From: Oryzias latipes
Taxonomy: Eukaryota > Chordata > Actinopteri > Beloniformes > Adrianichthyidae
Direction of reading: 5' to 3'
Assembly: GCF_002234675.1 (NCBI RefSeq)
Contig: NC_019879.2
Coordinates: forward strand, 17,178,464 to 17,242,463
DNA: 64,000 bases
Part shown: piece after piece, positions 1 through 13,930 of the stretch
Numbering within the stretch: the first letter of the stretch is position 1
Layout of the letters: each line of letters opens with the position of its first letter
Notes under the pieces: model-generated
Seen by the model: only the letters and a program-made list of their open reading frames with translations
Database searches by the model: none
Told to the model about the DNA's origin: nothing
Translations under genes and position numbers: made by a program

Positions 1-3000
1 CTGCATATGCACACAATTCCCATGTTGTTTGGCAACTCAGCAACTCCACAATGTCTCTCCAAGAAAAAAAAAGTCTGTGGGTTATAAGTCTATGATGAAA
101 TTTACCTTGTAAATGTACTTCTATAGAAAGACATTCACGGCTGCAAATTTAGCCTTTATTTGTATATCTAATGCCCGTGTCTGACATAGCACTTAAAGAA
201 TTAAATTCTGCAGTATTGTTAAATTATACATGCCCATTATTACTTTTTTTAAATACATTTTTTGTATCATTCTGTTTTCTTGTAAGATAGCTGTTGCTTC
301 AGCGAAACATGTAATGATAATAATGCAAAAAGTCACAAACGCTGCCTGTCGCAGTACTTAATTCTGCTTTTAGCATTAGCTGGGAACCATTCAGGCTTTT
401 TTTTATTATTTCAGCAGCATCAGTCACTGTCAAAAAAGTGGACCTTAATGGTGAGTACTCCATTAGTGGAATTACAGCAGTCTCAGAGTGCTGCCAGAAG
501 AGGTGAATAAATGAAAGAAGTTAATGAATATCATCTAATTCATCAGTTATAATATGCTTCTTGTAGGAAACATTTGGTTGAACTTAAATGATCTCATTAG
601 AAAACATTTGAATATGCATTTTAACCAGGTGTGTAAAGGAGCACAAAAAGAGGTCACTATTAAATAACTCCAGATGAGCAGAAGGGGCAGGTTTGTGTGT
701 TTGGAATGCCACCTAAAAAACAGAACCGAGGAAGGAGCACTCTGATTACAAAAATATACTAACACTTTAACAAAGAAAACATGTTATTTTGATTGAAAAG
801 ACAGAAAGTAAATGTAAAGTACTTTCAAGAAAGGAAAAGACCTCTGCACTTGGAAAAGTACAGGAAAATAACTCCTGGGACACACATAGTATTTAATAAA
901 GTCCTTTATGTATAAATGTGTAGCCACTGTTTACATGTAAATTTAAATGAATACAAATATAGATGCCACTGGATATATTTTTGAATTTCTTTTAATATTC
1001 TTAATCCTTGCGAACACAAGGAGAGAAAAAACCTTAGACTACAATATTAGCAAATGTGTATCTGCTTTCCTATTCTAAAAAATCCATTTAAATATCCACT
1101 CAGAATGCAAGAACATTTTTAAAAAGGTATTAAAAGTACAATTGCAAGTCTCATATTTAGAAGTGTTGTTGTCCAGAGATAAAGTCAAGTAAAAAAAGCA
1201 AAACATAAAACATCAACTTACACTTGTGTAGGTTGCTTTTTGAGCATAAATCTGGTCTTCAATGTGGTTTTATTCCTCCCAGTACAATGCTTTTCATTCA
1301 AAGAGACATCTGGACGGGCGATCAAGGGAAAATAGACTTTTTAAATTTTTCTCATAGCTCACACTAGCAGCATTGTTAGCACAGCATTTATTTTTAATAT
1401 TATACAGGAAACAAACCACCAAACAGAACTTTTGTCATGGTATATTGATTTGGTTGTGCTATAGAGTTAAACTTCCTTCTTTGTTTTTTTTTTATTTTTT
1501 ATTTTGACCTAGACTCAGCCTTTTGCTTTTATCTAGGTGATCAATGACCAAAATACAAAACCTCCTATATGCACATTTTTAGATTTTGAGCTTTTTTTTT
1601 GCATTGAATGATAAGAACAAGGATAACTCCATATTTTAAGTGAGTCCGCCAGAAAATCCTGCCCTTATTTATGACATAAAAGTCACAAAACTAAAGCCTC
1701 ATATCAGCATTGACCGGAATATTTGAGCATTGATTAGATACTTTTTTAAAGATAGGCTTTGTATTTTGGCAGTTGTTTTGTTTCCCACTGTAATCGTCAC
1801 TTTTTGCCACAACTTGGAGGATTTTCCCATCTAATTGATTTTTATTTATTTATGAAAAACAGCTTCTTTTTTTGCAGACATGCGTTCAGGTCTTCGTCAA
1901 AACTACACCATGCAGCTGTGACATTCCTCCGACCATTTTCTACATGTGTGATGATGATAAACTGTTATGACCAACACATATTTAATCCATCAAGACCCAG
2001 ACATCCATAATAGATTAGAGTAGCAGCTATGGGCCTAAAGATATCAGTATTGATCTTATACATTGATTCAGCTTGTTTGGACGTGGAGACAAATAGCCTC
2101 TCCGCCTCCCTCTAAGAACCTATTTAATTTAGACAGAAAGAGGTACGTTGTAGTGGTGCTTCCTCTCGTCTGTTGTTGTCATTTGCAGCTTCTACTGTAC
2201 TAGAAAACCAGAGTTAAAAAGTACATTTGTACCATTTTTTAGTCCTAGCCCACATGTTACAACAACAACATCATTGTGTCCACATAGATTTGATCAAAAT
2301 GAACATTAAGGTGTATGAATGTTTAAAAATTCTCTTTGCAAATGCCTTTGTCAGACAAATACAAGCAAAAATAGGCATTAGACCTTCAGATCAAGATTGC
2401 ATGGCACATTTATTAAACTTTTTTTTTGTATATTGAGACTTTCTTTCTAATCATCTTCTTTTTATCATTCTACGTCCCTTTTCTTGCTGCCAAAAACATG
2501 ACCCCAAAACAACAGCACTACTTTATCACAGGCTCTGGACACATGTTTTTTTTAAATTTTATTAAGTCTTTAATAATGAATTTAAATATTTATCAGATAA
2601 CACCGATTCAGCTATCATCTCTAGATAACACTGGGTTACGAGATGTTCAGGTGAAACGAGTAACCAACAGTGTGTTTTCTACTTGTTGAAATGAAGAAAA
2701 GGAAACATTTTCTTTGAATCTTTGTGCTACTGAGCATTCTAAAGCATCCAATAATCTTTTTTGCATGTAGACAAACTAAACACCAGATTTCCAGTTTATC
2801 TGATTTTTGTTATTCTTGTTTCCTGGGCATTCTGGACAGATTAGGATTGCAAGATTTATCAAGAAATTCACGAGTTTTCATGAGCTTAAACTACTTTTCT
2901 GAGAGCTAGGAGAAGAACAATGCAAGCAGTTTTTTCTCTTGTGAGACAAACAACACGCCATTCAGTAAATTCTTGATTTGGCCTTGAAAACACTCCAAAT

Positions 3001-3372
3001 CCATCTATCTTTTAAATAAAACTTTATCAGCTGCTGGGAAACTGTTTTTCCCGTTGGTCATTCATCATACAGTAAGAGATGTTAACGATTGACAGAATTA
3101 TTGTTAGAAATCTCAGACATTGAACACTATCAACCAGAATAAGGAGATACATTTAAAAAAATGTTTTTCTTTTTTTTAAGGAAAATCTTAACAAGAAAGG
3201 GCACAAACTAGATCTAAACTTATCAGGTCGCTGGAGTGTGTGACCTAATTTCAAAAGATTGAATATATTGGGTGTGAGTCTCCAAGCCTTGAGGGACGGC
3301 ATCCTGCTGCTTTTTAAAAATCTATTAAGTTTACATTCAAAAATTCTTTTTCTGCTGCTTTAATTCAATGAT
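1..3372. other. gene-free AT-rich DNA
   Basis: No reading frame here looks like a known protein, and I found no splice-bounded coding exon on either strand. The sequence is AT-rich with many short A and T runs. It could be intergenic or part of a very long intron of a gene outside the window. Confidence 0.6.
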
Positions 3373-4391
3373 TCTCTCCATTCCTGTTCACCTTATACAC
3401 CTCAGATTTTCAGCACAACTCAGAGTCATGTCACCTACAGAAATTCTCTGATGACTCTGTGGTTGTGGGGTGTATAAGCGGTGGGAGGGTGGAGGGGTAC
3501 AGGAGGCTGGTGGACGGATTTGTGGAGTGGGCTGGAGAGAATCACCTGCTGCTCAATGTGGACAAGACCAGGGAGATGGTGATCGACTTCCGGAGGAAAA
3601 GGACTGTCTTACAACCCCTCTGCATCCTGGGCAGGGATGTGGAAGCGGTGGAGGAGTACAAATATCTGGGTGTGACTATCGACAGCAGACTGAGCTGGAG
3701 GAGCCACAGCACTGCTGTGTACAAGAAGGCCTGCAGCAGACTCTACTTCCTGAGGAAGCTGAGGTCATTTGATGTGTGCAGCAAGATGCTGGGGATCTTC
3801 TACCAGTCTGTGGTAGCCACCACCTTGTTCTCCTCCGTGGTCTGCTGGGGAAGCAGCATTGCAGTCAGTGACACCAACAGACTGAACAAGCTGATCAGGA
3901 AGGCGGGTTCTGTCATTGGCTGCAAACAGGAAACCTTTGAAGCAGTGATGGAGAGGAGGTCACTGAACAAGCTCTTATCCATCATGGACAACACAGAGCA
4001 TCCTCTCCACCCTGTTCTGGACAAACAGCGGAGCTCCTTCTCTAGAAGGCTCAGACAGCTCCGCTCCAAAACTGCCCGGTACCAGAAATCCTTCCTGCCA
4101 AATACTATAACCCTGTTCAATAACTCACAATGCAGAAGATAACCTTTGCACATTTTTTTTCTCTTTTCTTTATTTTGCACATTTCTTTTGCACATTTCTT
4201 TTGCACATCTCTTTACCTGCACTGTTTTGTAAATAGCTCTTTAAATTATACCACATTTTCCTTGTTCTCTTTTTTTATTTTTATTTATATTATTCTTACT
4301 CTTTTTTTCCTGTCAGTTGTTATGGTAACGAACAAATTTCCCACGTGTGGGATCAATAAAGTAATTCTGATTCTGATTCTGATTCTGATAA
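3373..4391 (+). mobile_element. 5'-truncated L2-clade LINE (reverse transcriptase C-terminal part and 3' tail)
   Basis: A reading frame of about 230 codons (3459-4142) encodes the C-terminal half of a LINE reverse transcriptase. It begins just upstream with the acidic FSDDS active-site segment, then a region with LLLNVDKTREMVIDFRR and EYKYLGVTIDSRLSW, and an RLYFLRKLRSF segment typical of fish L2 elements. The element ends in a 3' tail with GATCAATAAAGTAATTCTGA followed by a TTCTGA hexamer repeat up to about 4390, the usual L2 terminus in fish. Endonuclease and upstream reverse transcriptase domains are missing, so this is a dead 5'-truncated copy. The 5' edge is approximate: coding similarity starts near 3373. 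No clear target-site duplication was found. Confidence 0.85.
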
Positions 4392-7300
4392 TTTTCAAAA
4401 TCAGGGAGAAACTGATTTTAATTACAATTTTTTTTGTACAGAAATCAAATCACTCAAAAAAATTCAAATAATTGAACCATAGTTACATAATTTAATGGAT
4501 TTATAAAATGCTGTGATGTTGGACGTGGGTTAAATAAATTATCCTTGCTAACAGAAGTATCTAGAGCAGACAATCCTTTCAAAGTAGCTTTTTCCCACAA
4601 AAAAGATTGCATCTTGTTTTTCTGGCTTTATTTCAGACTTCAGGGTTTTATCCATTAAACTCGCTTCTTACTTTCTCTGCCCCCAACCAAAACCTACCTC
4701 TGAGATCACAAAGATGATGCACTTCACTGACTAAAGACATCATACACACACAGAAACACGCAGCTAAGAACCACTTTCATAATTACTGAACAATGATCAT
4801 GGCTTTTGAGATGAAACAACACATCAAAAAAATCAGACCAAAATGTTTTTCCTGTGAACATAAATCCCAACAGACACACACATTTAGAAAGATCTAACAA
4901 AACTGTGTGTACAAAAACATCAAATTACTAGGTAAACTTCAGCTTTAAGGTTACCTTGTGACTGATTTAAATGAAAACTCCATTCCTCAGCTTTGGCAAA
5001 GGGTGTCCTACACCAAACAATAGGGTCAATAAATTGGAAAATACGTTATCTCATGTTAAATCAAATTATCTTTTATCTTTTCCGTTCAGGACTGGTAATC
5101 TAATCATCTCCTGAGACTTCCTGTATACAGAAGAGATACAGACATGAACATAACGGAAAATACAAAAACCTTTGTGAATCAGTTGTAATTCCGCTTTATG
5201 GAAAGCTTTGTTTTTAAAACAAATAGTGAGGCATTAATATCTATGTTAAAGCAAACCGTGTTTTTTCATTTAAGGATAAGGAAGATGGGAAAACAGTCAA
5301 ATGGAGGAAAATGTGCAAATGAATCTTGGAAGAACCACCAAACCATGTTTGGTGCTTAAAGGTGATAAAGTCAGAAGGAAACCAATACCACTACTTCAAT
5401 TTTTGGAAACACAAAATTGAACTATAGTAATATTAACATGTATGATCGTTAAGAACAAAGAAAACAAACGTGATCCTGTGAACCCCCTTCACTGTTGAGT
5501 ATGGGGGTGGTAGTATGATGCAGGTGCAAACAACGAATCAAAAATTTAATGTAAAGATTGCTCTGATGAATGTTATAATGACTATCTAGACATGACTTGT
5601 GTGTAATGACTCCTTAGAGAGTACACCACCTGAGAGTCGAATATTGATTTCCTATTTTTAATTGACAACTACTTCCCGGAAAAGTAAATGTGAAAGTTTA
5701 AGTGCACCTAATAAACCCTGCAGTCTTGGTGGAGGCTGACAAAATAAACTGAGAACACAAAATACTTTGTAAATGGCTCATACTTTCTTGATGAGCCATA
5801 GAAGCACAAGATAGTTTGACCAAACCTGTTTGTTAAAATAAAATATACTCCTTTCTTTTGAGAAACATATATACTTTTTATCATTAACCTTCAAAATCAG
5901 GGACTTTTCTCTTCAAAAACTGGAGAAAAAAAGACAGAAGAATGTCAAATTCTTAATAAAAAAGACATAAGTGGGTTCATTCGAATCAAAATGATCATGA
6001 CAAATTCAAAAAAGTGGATGAAGGTTCATTCTTACACCTTATATTTCTTACAGGCACAAGCTTCAAAAATATAATTGCAGTAACAGAAGGAAAATTAAGT
6101 GTATGAATAGTTTTGCAAATTAAACTACATTTTTTTCCTTTTTTGATTAAGAAATTCTCTGAATTTGTGTAATCTATGTTTTCATTTCTTAAAAAATTCG
6201 GTTAATTTAGATTTCCCTTGCTATTAATAAGTTTATAAATAGTGTTTTAAGACTTTGGTATTTTGTTTGATTTTTGTGGCCTGATGTAACCGTCTAATGT
6301 GCGATTGGGCCTCCTAAATGTTACAATATCTAAATTAGATTGTATGTCTGAAAGAACTGCCGCGGTAAGATCCACTGGCAAAAAGTAAAAAGAAATGCAG
6401 ATTTATCCCTAATAATGGCCAACGTCATAACACATTCTTAGTGACAAACAGCCAAAGTTGTCGATTGTTGGAACATAAAACCCACAGAAAGGAGATGCTG
6501 ACTTTCTATCACTGTTTCTGCTAAAAACAACAACGTTTAGCTGAAAATATTACCAATTATGGTGCTACTTTACAGTATATGAAATCAAAGATTTTTTCTT
6601 TTTCTTTTTGGTCATCTGATCTGCAGAAGATTTGTTTGTACTGACAGATGTGCAGAACCTTCTTTTTGTGTGTGTATTAGGGGTTTTATTTCTTACACAT
6701 ATTGCTCTCATTGTTCAGACTCACAATCAACAATTAGCACCTTTCCAAGCATTCAAAATAAACAATGTTTTTCCTCAACTCTGTTAATTCTACACTCCCT
6801 ACATTTAGGTTTTGACACCAAATCATCGTGTTTTGTTTTTTCTCTCTATCATATGTGTTATTTTTGTGCTTTATATCAGTCTTTTTAATGAAAGCAAACT
6901 GACCCTGGACTGCCCTATTGTAATCATCTCAAACTCTGCCTCATACTTCTGCTTAGTACCATAATTGGGTTCTGTGGCTCCAATACACTCACTTCCTCTT
7001 GTCAAATAATCTATAATTAACTGATTAGTAAATTAGTGATGCACCTCTTCAAATTGTAATTTCTTCTGGGGCAATTTCTTTGACTCAGACCCAATATTTT
7101 TCCTGTCAAGCATTGGTTGTGGTTGTCACAATCCTGGTTTGACACATATGCAAATTTTAAGAATCTAACCCCCCCCCCCCCCCCCCCCCCCCCCATACAC
7201 TGACACAGAGAACTGGGAACAACCACTCAAAGCGATCTCTAGTGATTTACAAGAGATGTTAAACTGGTGAAATAATCAAATAAATAACCAGCACTGCAGG

Positions 7301-10300
7301 AACGTGCTCACACAGCATCTGTCTCCTTGTTGAGTTGCTTCCTCTGTCCTGATTATGTTTGTGTGTTTTTTTTGTGCTGTGTGTGTAACAGCAGGGCTTT
7401 TTTTTTGGCAAGCTCTGTTTGTGTGATACGTCATCTTTAAATGACAGCCCCGTAAAGCATTACGGAGAGCTGTCTGGGCTTTGGCGGTGGGGTGGGGGCT
7501 CTGTCAGGGCTCCGTTAACCAGATAAATGTTCCTGTCCTGTCAGCCTGTTAGCCAGCTGCTGCTATCACTTCCAATCAGAGATACATCCTGCTTGCAGCA
7601 ACAGGTGCAGCATGAACCAGGATGACACACACAAAAACCCGCCTGTGCACACACATGCACATTGTTAGAATATAGGCTATGCCCAACCTGACTTGGGTCG
7701 AACAAAATCCGTTTTAAAAAAAAGTTTACAATGAATCTTAACATAGTAAAACAGGGGGGGGGGGTTATAGATGGTCCGGCATGAGTTGTTAGGCAATAAA
7801 AACTCCAAAAGAATCACAATGTCATCACTTTTTGTGATGTTGAATTGTGGCAACATTTATTGCAAGCAAACGGAAGCAGGTTTTAAACAGACAATTTTAG
7901 TTGAAATGTCACTTCTTAAGATATTTTTTTCCAAATTAGCTGCTATTTAAAGGTTTTTGCATAAAACATTACATCTGAAAGAAATTAGAAAATGGCAGCT
8001 AGTTAAATTAGGCATTCAATGTTGAATGTGAAAAAAAGATGTAGTTTTTGGAATGAGTCAGGGCTTGAGGTTCACATTTAAAAGTGCTTATTGTACATTT
8101 GCCTTTGTCGCTGTAAAGAAACACTACTACTTTTAATGGTTTTAATAATTCTATTTTAGCACAAAATTTCTTGATTGGACTTTTTTTTCTGGTTGTCAGA
8201 AGGATATGGCTTTTCATCAATCCTAACAGTATTGAGCTTGAATAATTTAAACCTGAAGCCGTGCCAAATGAACCTGATATCAAATAAAGATGGACACTTT
8301 TGGTTTGAAACAGAAAACTGTCTTTGATTTACTTGGCATTACTGTATGAGCATCATTTCCCTCGCCAGCTTCCATCTTTTCATCTCAGCCTCGAATTTTT
8401 TTTCTCCCCTTGTTTATTTTTTGGCATTATTCGTGCATTTCAAGTCGTTGAGGAACCGCTCAACCTGAGGAAGCCAGATGTGCAGCAGCAGTGAAGCAAG
8501 AAGAGGATCTGTTTTCCAGGTGGACACCGACACATAAATACACACATCCCGCACAAACTCGCACAACCTTATTTCCTGCTCCCTTCAATGCATTTTTACT
8601 ACAGACTTACACCCGCCTTTTTATCCATTGTGGGTCCAAGCATTAACTAAATCACTCTGAGCCCCCTCCCCTCTTCCTGACTGTGGGGAAGGTTGTGGGA
8701 GTTCAACTGATTACGTTTGCACTGCGGTGACAAGAGTCAGCTCCTGTCAGCTATTTAGCAGGAAGGAAAAGCGTGGTCTTTGTGGCTGCATCTAAATTAG
8801 CAAAAAATAAAAAAGAACCCTTGAAGCGAAAGTTCCAATTTTTAAAAAATGGTTACCATCATTGGGGATAAACAACAAATTAAATAAATTACTTTCTTCT
8901 TTTCAAGGATTCTTTTACAGGTTTTGTCTTTTTGAGCATAAAAAAAACCAAAAGAATGCAAAATATAAATATATTAGTATTAAAAAGATATATCTTTGTT
9001 TTGAGAATTCTTTTGGAAAAATATCTTAAATACTCTTAGTTTATGAATAAATTCAAATTCACATTTATGCCATGCACACATGCTATTCATCCCCTCCTCT
9101 CCTTCTGGGCCTATTAAGGCCTAATTGGAGCCAAGCTACTTACTACGGCTCAGATGGATGAGGAAACCCAGTGTAGACGAGCACCATTTTCATTACTCAC
9201 TGCAGTTTACACAGACAGCCGCTACTGCAATGAGCAGGTCCAGCAATAATAAGGAAAGCTGCGCAATCTGTCAGATGCTTAGGCCACTTCTACAAAATGA
9301 TGATACAGAATTTTCTGATAGTTGTTGGTAAAATATGAGAGTTATTTACATAATACTTTAAGTATACTTTAAAATATAGATGTGGCAGAAAAAGGCTGAT
9401 TTGCTAAATATGTCCAAGGTTTTTAGCATAAAAAGTTAAGTTTATTGTGAAAGTACATTGTATATTAGTGTCATGTGCAAGAGGAAATGTTCTTTTATAA
9501 ATGTGGCACATGCTAGCACCTAACAAGCAAATGGTGAAAGCTCCATCTGTTGTTGCAGACTTATGAATGATGCAGTTTTCGAAAGCAGAGAAAATTTGAC
9601 ATAAAAATTGAAAATTTGGGGGAAAAACATCAGAAAGACAAAACATGCAAGCTGGTTTGATGTTAGACACAGGGCTCTATTAAGTGAACATTTTGTTTGT
9701 CACCAGAGATACCATTACAATAGAGGGGAATTATTTAGCTTGCATAAGTGGCTTTCTAAATAATACTGCTTTCATGCATACTGGGGTTTTCTTAGAGCCT
9801 GAGCCAATAGACAACAGTCTTATGGATACACTTTTCACATATAATGAAATAAATCCAATTAAAACTAATATCTGTGAAGTTTTACAGTTGTTAGCTTCAT
9901 AAAAACTCCAAAAATACAAACCATTTGCTTAGAACTAGCAAAAAAACAAGTACTGGGCTGTGTAACATTGATTTAATTTGAAATTGATTTTATTGATTTA
10001 TATCAAATATTGCAGCCAAAGCAATTAAGAATTTACACATATTTATCGAACGTATTGCAGAAATGATGAAATGCATAGATAGAAATACAGAAAATAAAAC
10101 GACAACAAAAGTCACTTAAATCACATTTGCTTGATTAAATACATACATACATAAATACATGATCATTAACTAAAGTATAAGTAGAGCTTACTAGAGCCCC
10201 TACTGAGTTCAATAATTTGATAGTTTTACAGTTTTTGTAATCCGGTTCTGATCAAACAACGTTCTTTTTAAGTAACAAAATCCAATGCCCAGTAATGATT

Positions 10301-10559
10301 GATTATCTTCAGAAAACATTCATTCATGATCTCAGTAAACAGTAATGGTACCGATATGTAATAATCATTGTTTATCATTAGAACACATGATCACAACAAA
10401 CCATTAATTACTGCTACAAATTGCAGATCAAGTAAACAAAATCGATAGCTGATGGATTGTAATTAAAACCTTTCAGTAATCATTAATGCACATTACAATG
10501 TCATACTCATTGGTTGTAGTTAAAAGAGCTTTGATTATTTTACCACAATCAAGTTCACA
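4392..10559. other. gene-free region with possible conserved non-coding blocks
   Basis: No supportable gene. It holds a C homopolymer (7169-7194) and a G run near 7755. A few stretches stand out from the AT-rich background as complex sequence with balanced composition (about 7440-7640, 8340-8720, 9090-9300). The last includes a homeodomain-type CTAATTGGAG near 9121. These could be regulatory elements, but I have no alignment to prove it. Confidence 0.4.
7169..7194 (+). repeat. poly-C homopolymer
   Basis: An uninterrupted run of 26 C residues, directly visible. Its length in an assembly may be inaccurate, because long homopolymers are often miscounted. Confidence 0.95.
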
Positions 10560-11960
10560 CATGTATATGGAATTATTCAAACACCTATTGATCCTTAACC
10601 CCTCTTATCTTCATGTTGTGAAATCAGACTTTCTTTATACATTTTCTTGAATATTTGGATATTTGAACATGTTTGGAGCTCATTACTTAACCTGTTCTGA
10701 AGTTTAGTGCCACACACCGACACACAGAAACTTTTCTTTGTGGTTCTTATCAGTTTGATCTTGAAGTTCTTTCATCCTCTCAGTTTGTAGCCTCCTTCAT
10801 TTTCTAAGAACTGTTTTTGGATATCCCACTGGCTCTGTATAAAAGTTGCGCAGTGTAAAAATCCACAAGATCATACAGTTTTAAAAAGTCTAGATTGATA
10901 AAATAAAATGTTTTTTGTACAATTCTGATGGCTCCTAGTAAAGTAAAAAGAGAGGATGTAGTGTACTCTTTATTCCCCCAAATTTCTATACAGTAGGTGA
11001 AATATGGTAGGATTAAGGAGCAGTAAAATAAATATCTGATATTGTATTCTAATATATGTTTAGATTTATTTACAAATGAAATACTTTTTGAGACTTTAGT
11101 TTGTATGTGTCTGATGTGTGGCTTCCAACTTAGTTTGTCATCGATAAAAACCCCTAAGAATTTGACTTCTGTAACACTTTAATTAAGACATTATTGATTT
11201 CAATTGAGAGCTTTTTATTGGCTTTGTAGTAACCAAAAAAAATCCCTTTGGTTTTATCTAGGTTCAAAGATAATTTGTTGTAATCCATCCATGATTTTAT
11301 TTTGTTTAACTCAGTGTTTACCACATTGATAAGTTCCCTATCACTGTCTGTTGAATAGAATATGTTTGTGTCATCAGCAAATAATATGAGTTTTACAGGC
11401 TTTGAAACATTGAATATGTCATTTATCAAAATATTGAATAGCAGCGGGCCCACAATTGATCCTTGTGGGACACCACAACTTATCTCTTCGGTTTCTGATA
11501 TAAATTTATCAATCTTGACAAAATTGTTTTCTTCCCGTTAGATAGCTTTTGACCCAAGTTAGCGCTATTCTTCTTATCCCATACACTTCCAGTTCATCAA
11601 GTAGGATGTCATGATTGAGAGTGTCAAATGCTTTTTTTAAGTCAATGAAAATTCCAGCTGCACATTTCTTTTTGTTGAGCATTTGTGATTCCCTCCACAG
11701 CATCAATGATGGCCAATGAGGTTGATCTGTTTTCTACAAAACCATATTGGTTTTTATTTATGTTATATTTATCAATAAAGAAAAACTAATTTATCATTGA
11801 ATATTTTTTTTCTAAAATATTTGAGAATTGTAGAATTATTCTCAGAATCACTTCAAATTACTTCAATTTGAAGTAATTCTATCGTTAGCTTTATTAAAGC
11901 TTTTTTTCCCCTTTGCATGCCTGTGTGGAATTCCTTGTTTCCAGATTTTGATTTAAGATT
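10560..11960 (-). mobile_element. degenerate CR1/Rex-like LINE on the minus strand
   Basis: Read on the minus strand, adjoining frames give reverse transcriptase motifs in the correct order. First comes [17 protein letters not shown] and [14 protein letters not shown] (11706-11509), then GPLLFNILINDIF and the catalytic LILFADDTNIFYS (11453-11154). After a break come KFLGVFIDDKLSWKPHI and a C-terminal region ending in in-frame stops toward 10,560. The frame is disrupted between the two main blocks, so it is not active. The FADDT core and the FLGV..D.KLSW motif indicate a CR1/Rex-type non-LTR retrotransposon. The exact clade is an inference. Both ends are approximate. Confidence 0.8.
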
Positions 11961-13239
11961 TCTTCTTCAGTAAAAATGACTTGTGTTGCTGAGGTGAATT
12001 TCTCAGGGTGCCTTGTTGTGCTTCCTGAAATTGTACCTGTCTTGAGGTATTGTGGAGAGTGCATCCAGCTCACATACCTAATTTCATTTTCCGTAGATGA
12101 CGACCTGCCTGAAGCAGATGGCTATTATCAACTAGTATAATGACAGAGAGGCACATTTTGACAAATGGTATGACGGCAAATAAGAAATGTGGTAAAACAA
12201 TTTAAAGGTTTTTTTTGGAACTGGAGAGTATAGGGCCATGGTATCAAAACTTCAAACACTGATTTACAGAGCTAAAAAAAAAAAAAAAAAAAAAAAAAAA
12301 ACTGTTTATCACATATGGCAAAAAAAAAACTTGGTCAGAAAAAATTATGAGTCTTCGTCTTCATATAATCCGGATCTGTGAGTTTGCAATCAAATAATGC
12401 TTTTGCTCTCAATTAATGTCATGCTAACAAAGACTAACCTTTTATTGCAAAACGGACAAATCTCAAATAATTACTTTAAGCCATACAAATAAGAACATAA
12501 AAGAATTTTAATAAATGTCAGATCAGACAGTGATTAGCATCTGCTTCCTCTATTTTTAATCCTGCTTTTGTTGCCTTTTTAGGTCACAAGAAATAACATT
12601 TCACTAATAAGTGTTTGGATCAACAATTCAGCTTTGACATTTTAGACATCAGTAAAGCAATAATAGCACATTTTGGTAAGAAGATGGACATTTCTTTCTT
12701 CCTTTTACTTATTTATGACCGAACCATAACTTTATTTTAACAAATTTAACATTACAAACTATTACTAACCTTCTTCTTGACAATCTTTGTAAAATGGGCC
12801 CTAAAATGTGACAAAACAAATCAAAACAGGCTTGATTGTAAAAACTTAAACACTTTAATAAATGAACTCTAAATGAGACAAACCTGTGAAACAAAGAGTG
12901 ACAAGGCAGATGAGTTGAACATCAGACCATTAAGAAGAAGAACGAGCTTTATTAATCCTGAAGAAAATAAAATAAAAAACTCACTGAGGATCATTACCTT
13001 TGATGAAAACAACTGTGGATAATTAAAAACGTCGAAGCTAGTGTGACTGTGACAGACGGATAACAAATCCTGAAAACAGAACACGAGAAAAATCAAGAAA
13101 ATATAACTGATATCAAACCAAACTAAAGGGTACAATCCTCACATCTACTATTTTTTTGAATATATTTCATATCTTGCATATTTTGGACATCTCATGTGGC
13201 AACTTGTTTCACATCCTGTTAGTTTAAAGTCTCACCTTC
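11961..13239. other. gene-free AT-rich DNA
   Basis: No coding potential recognised. It contains a poly-A run at 12274-12301 and otherwise unremarkable AT-rich sequence. Confidence 0.5.
12274..12301 (+). repeat. poly-A homopolymer
   Basis: An uninterrupted A run of about 28 bases, directly visible. It could be the tail of an unrecognised retroposed sequence, but no flanking direct repeat was identified. Confidence 0.9.
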
Positions 13240-13930
13240 TGATCTACTTTCAGAGTGTTCCCAGTGCCCTTATAGTTATGATGCAGTTTTTAGCTAAACT
13301 AAAAATAAAAAACTATCTTTTTCTAGGCCAGTGTCACAAGATCAGGCAGATGACTGGATCCAATTTCAGCCATTTTAATAGCTCAGCTAAAAGTCCACAA
13401 AGTTCAATCAGGGTCAGGCAGGCAGGGGTCCATAATAGGCATGAAAGCATCAGAGAAGAGATAGGGGTAGTCAGGATCCAGGTCAGAGTCAGGGCAGGAA
13501 GCAGGCAAACGGAGTCACAAACACGGTCAGAAAACAAGAGATTAGATCCAGATACACAGTTAAGTAATGAATGCAGAATGGCACAAACAATACTTCGCTC
13601 TGAGCAAGGCTCAGTGCTTCAGTAGACTGTAAATTTTTGGGTGAATAAGATTAAGGTGTGCAGCATCCAGGAAGTGTGCGCTGGGGTTGTTGGGAGATGT
13701 AGTGTGGTTTGAACTCTGGAGATGGTTCCCGCTGGTGACCAGAGGGGGAGACCAGGCTCTGACCTCCGACACAGTTTCTGCAGAGTGGCATCAGTTCATT
13801 AGAAATTTGCCTCTGATTGTGGGGCAACCCCACTCTTACTTATATATATAAAATATCCTTCTTCATGAGAAAAAACTCCACAAGAACATGTTAAAAACAC
13901 CAAAAGCAACATTTTTAAAACCCCATTAGT
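13240..13930 (+). repeat. unclassified repeat family, copy 1 (interrupted)
   Basis: This copy shares ordered blocks with three other places in the window (16085-16690 plus; 40110-40690 and 45930-46290 minus). Shared blocks include a GTTCCCAG segment with an AATTATGAT-like stretch, TTTTCTAG, TTTCTGCAGAG, GAAATTTGCCTCTGA and, near the end, ACAAGAACATGTTAAAAACA. A second repeat (13327-13768) splits it between TTTTCTAG and TTTCTGCAGAG. The middle block present in copies 2-4 is deleted. The class is unknown to me; a non-autonomous DNA element is possible. Confidence 0.6.
13327..13768 (+). mobile_element. repeat inserted into repeat copy 1
   Basis: About 440 bases interrupt the repeat family between blocks that are contiguous in copies 2 and 3. 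The insert is purine-rich with many AGG/CAGG words and ends near GCTGGTGACCAGAGGGGG. Its composition resembles a common fish interspersed repeat, though I cannot name it. The long open frame over it (13194-13625) looks like a by-product of the composition rather than a gene. Confidence 0.5.

Noticed and set aside
5440-5560. GTATGGGGGTGGTAGTATGATG resembling Tc1 transposase coding DNA
   Set aside because: Too short, with no flanking transposase similarity or terminal repeats.
7017-7226. Frame encoding a polyglycine stretch
   Set aside because: The glycines come only from the poly-C homopolymer; nothing else supports a gene.
13194-13625. 143-codon plus-strand open frame
   Set aside because: It lies across a repeat boundary and a compositionally biased insert and has no recognisable domain or splice context.
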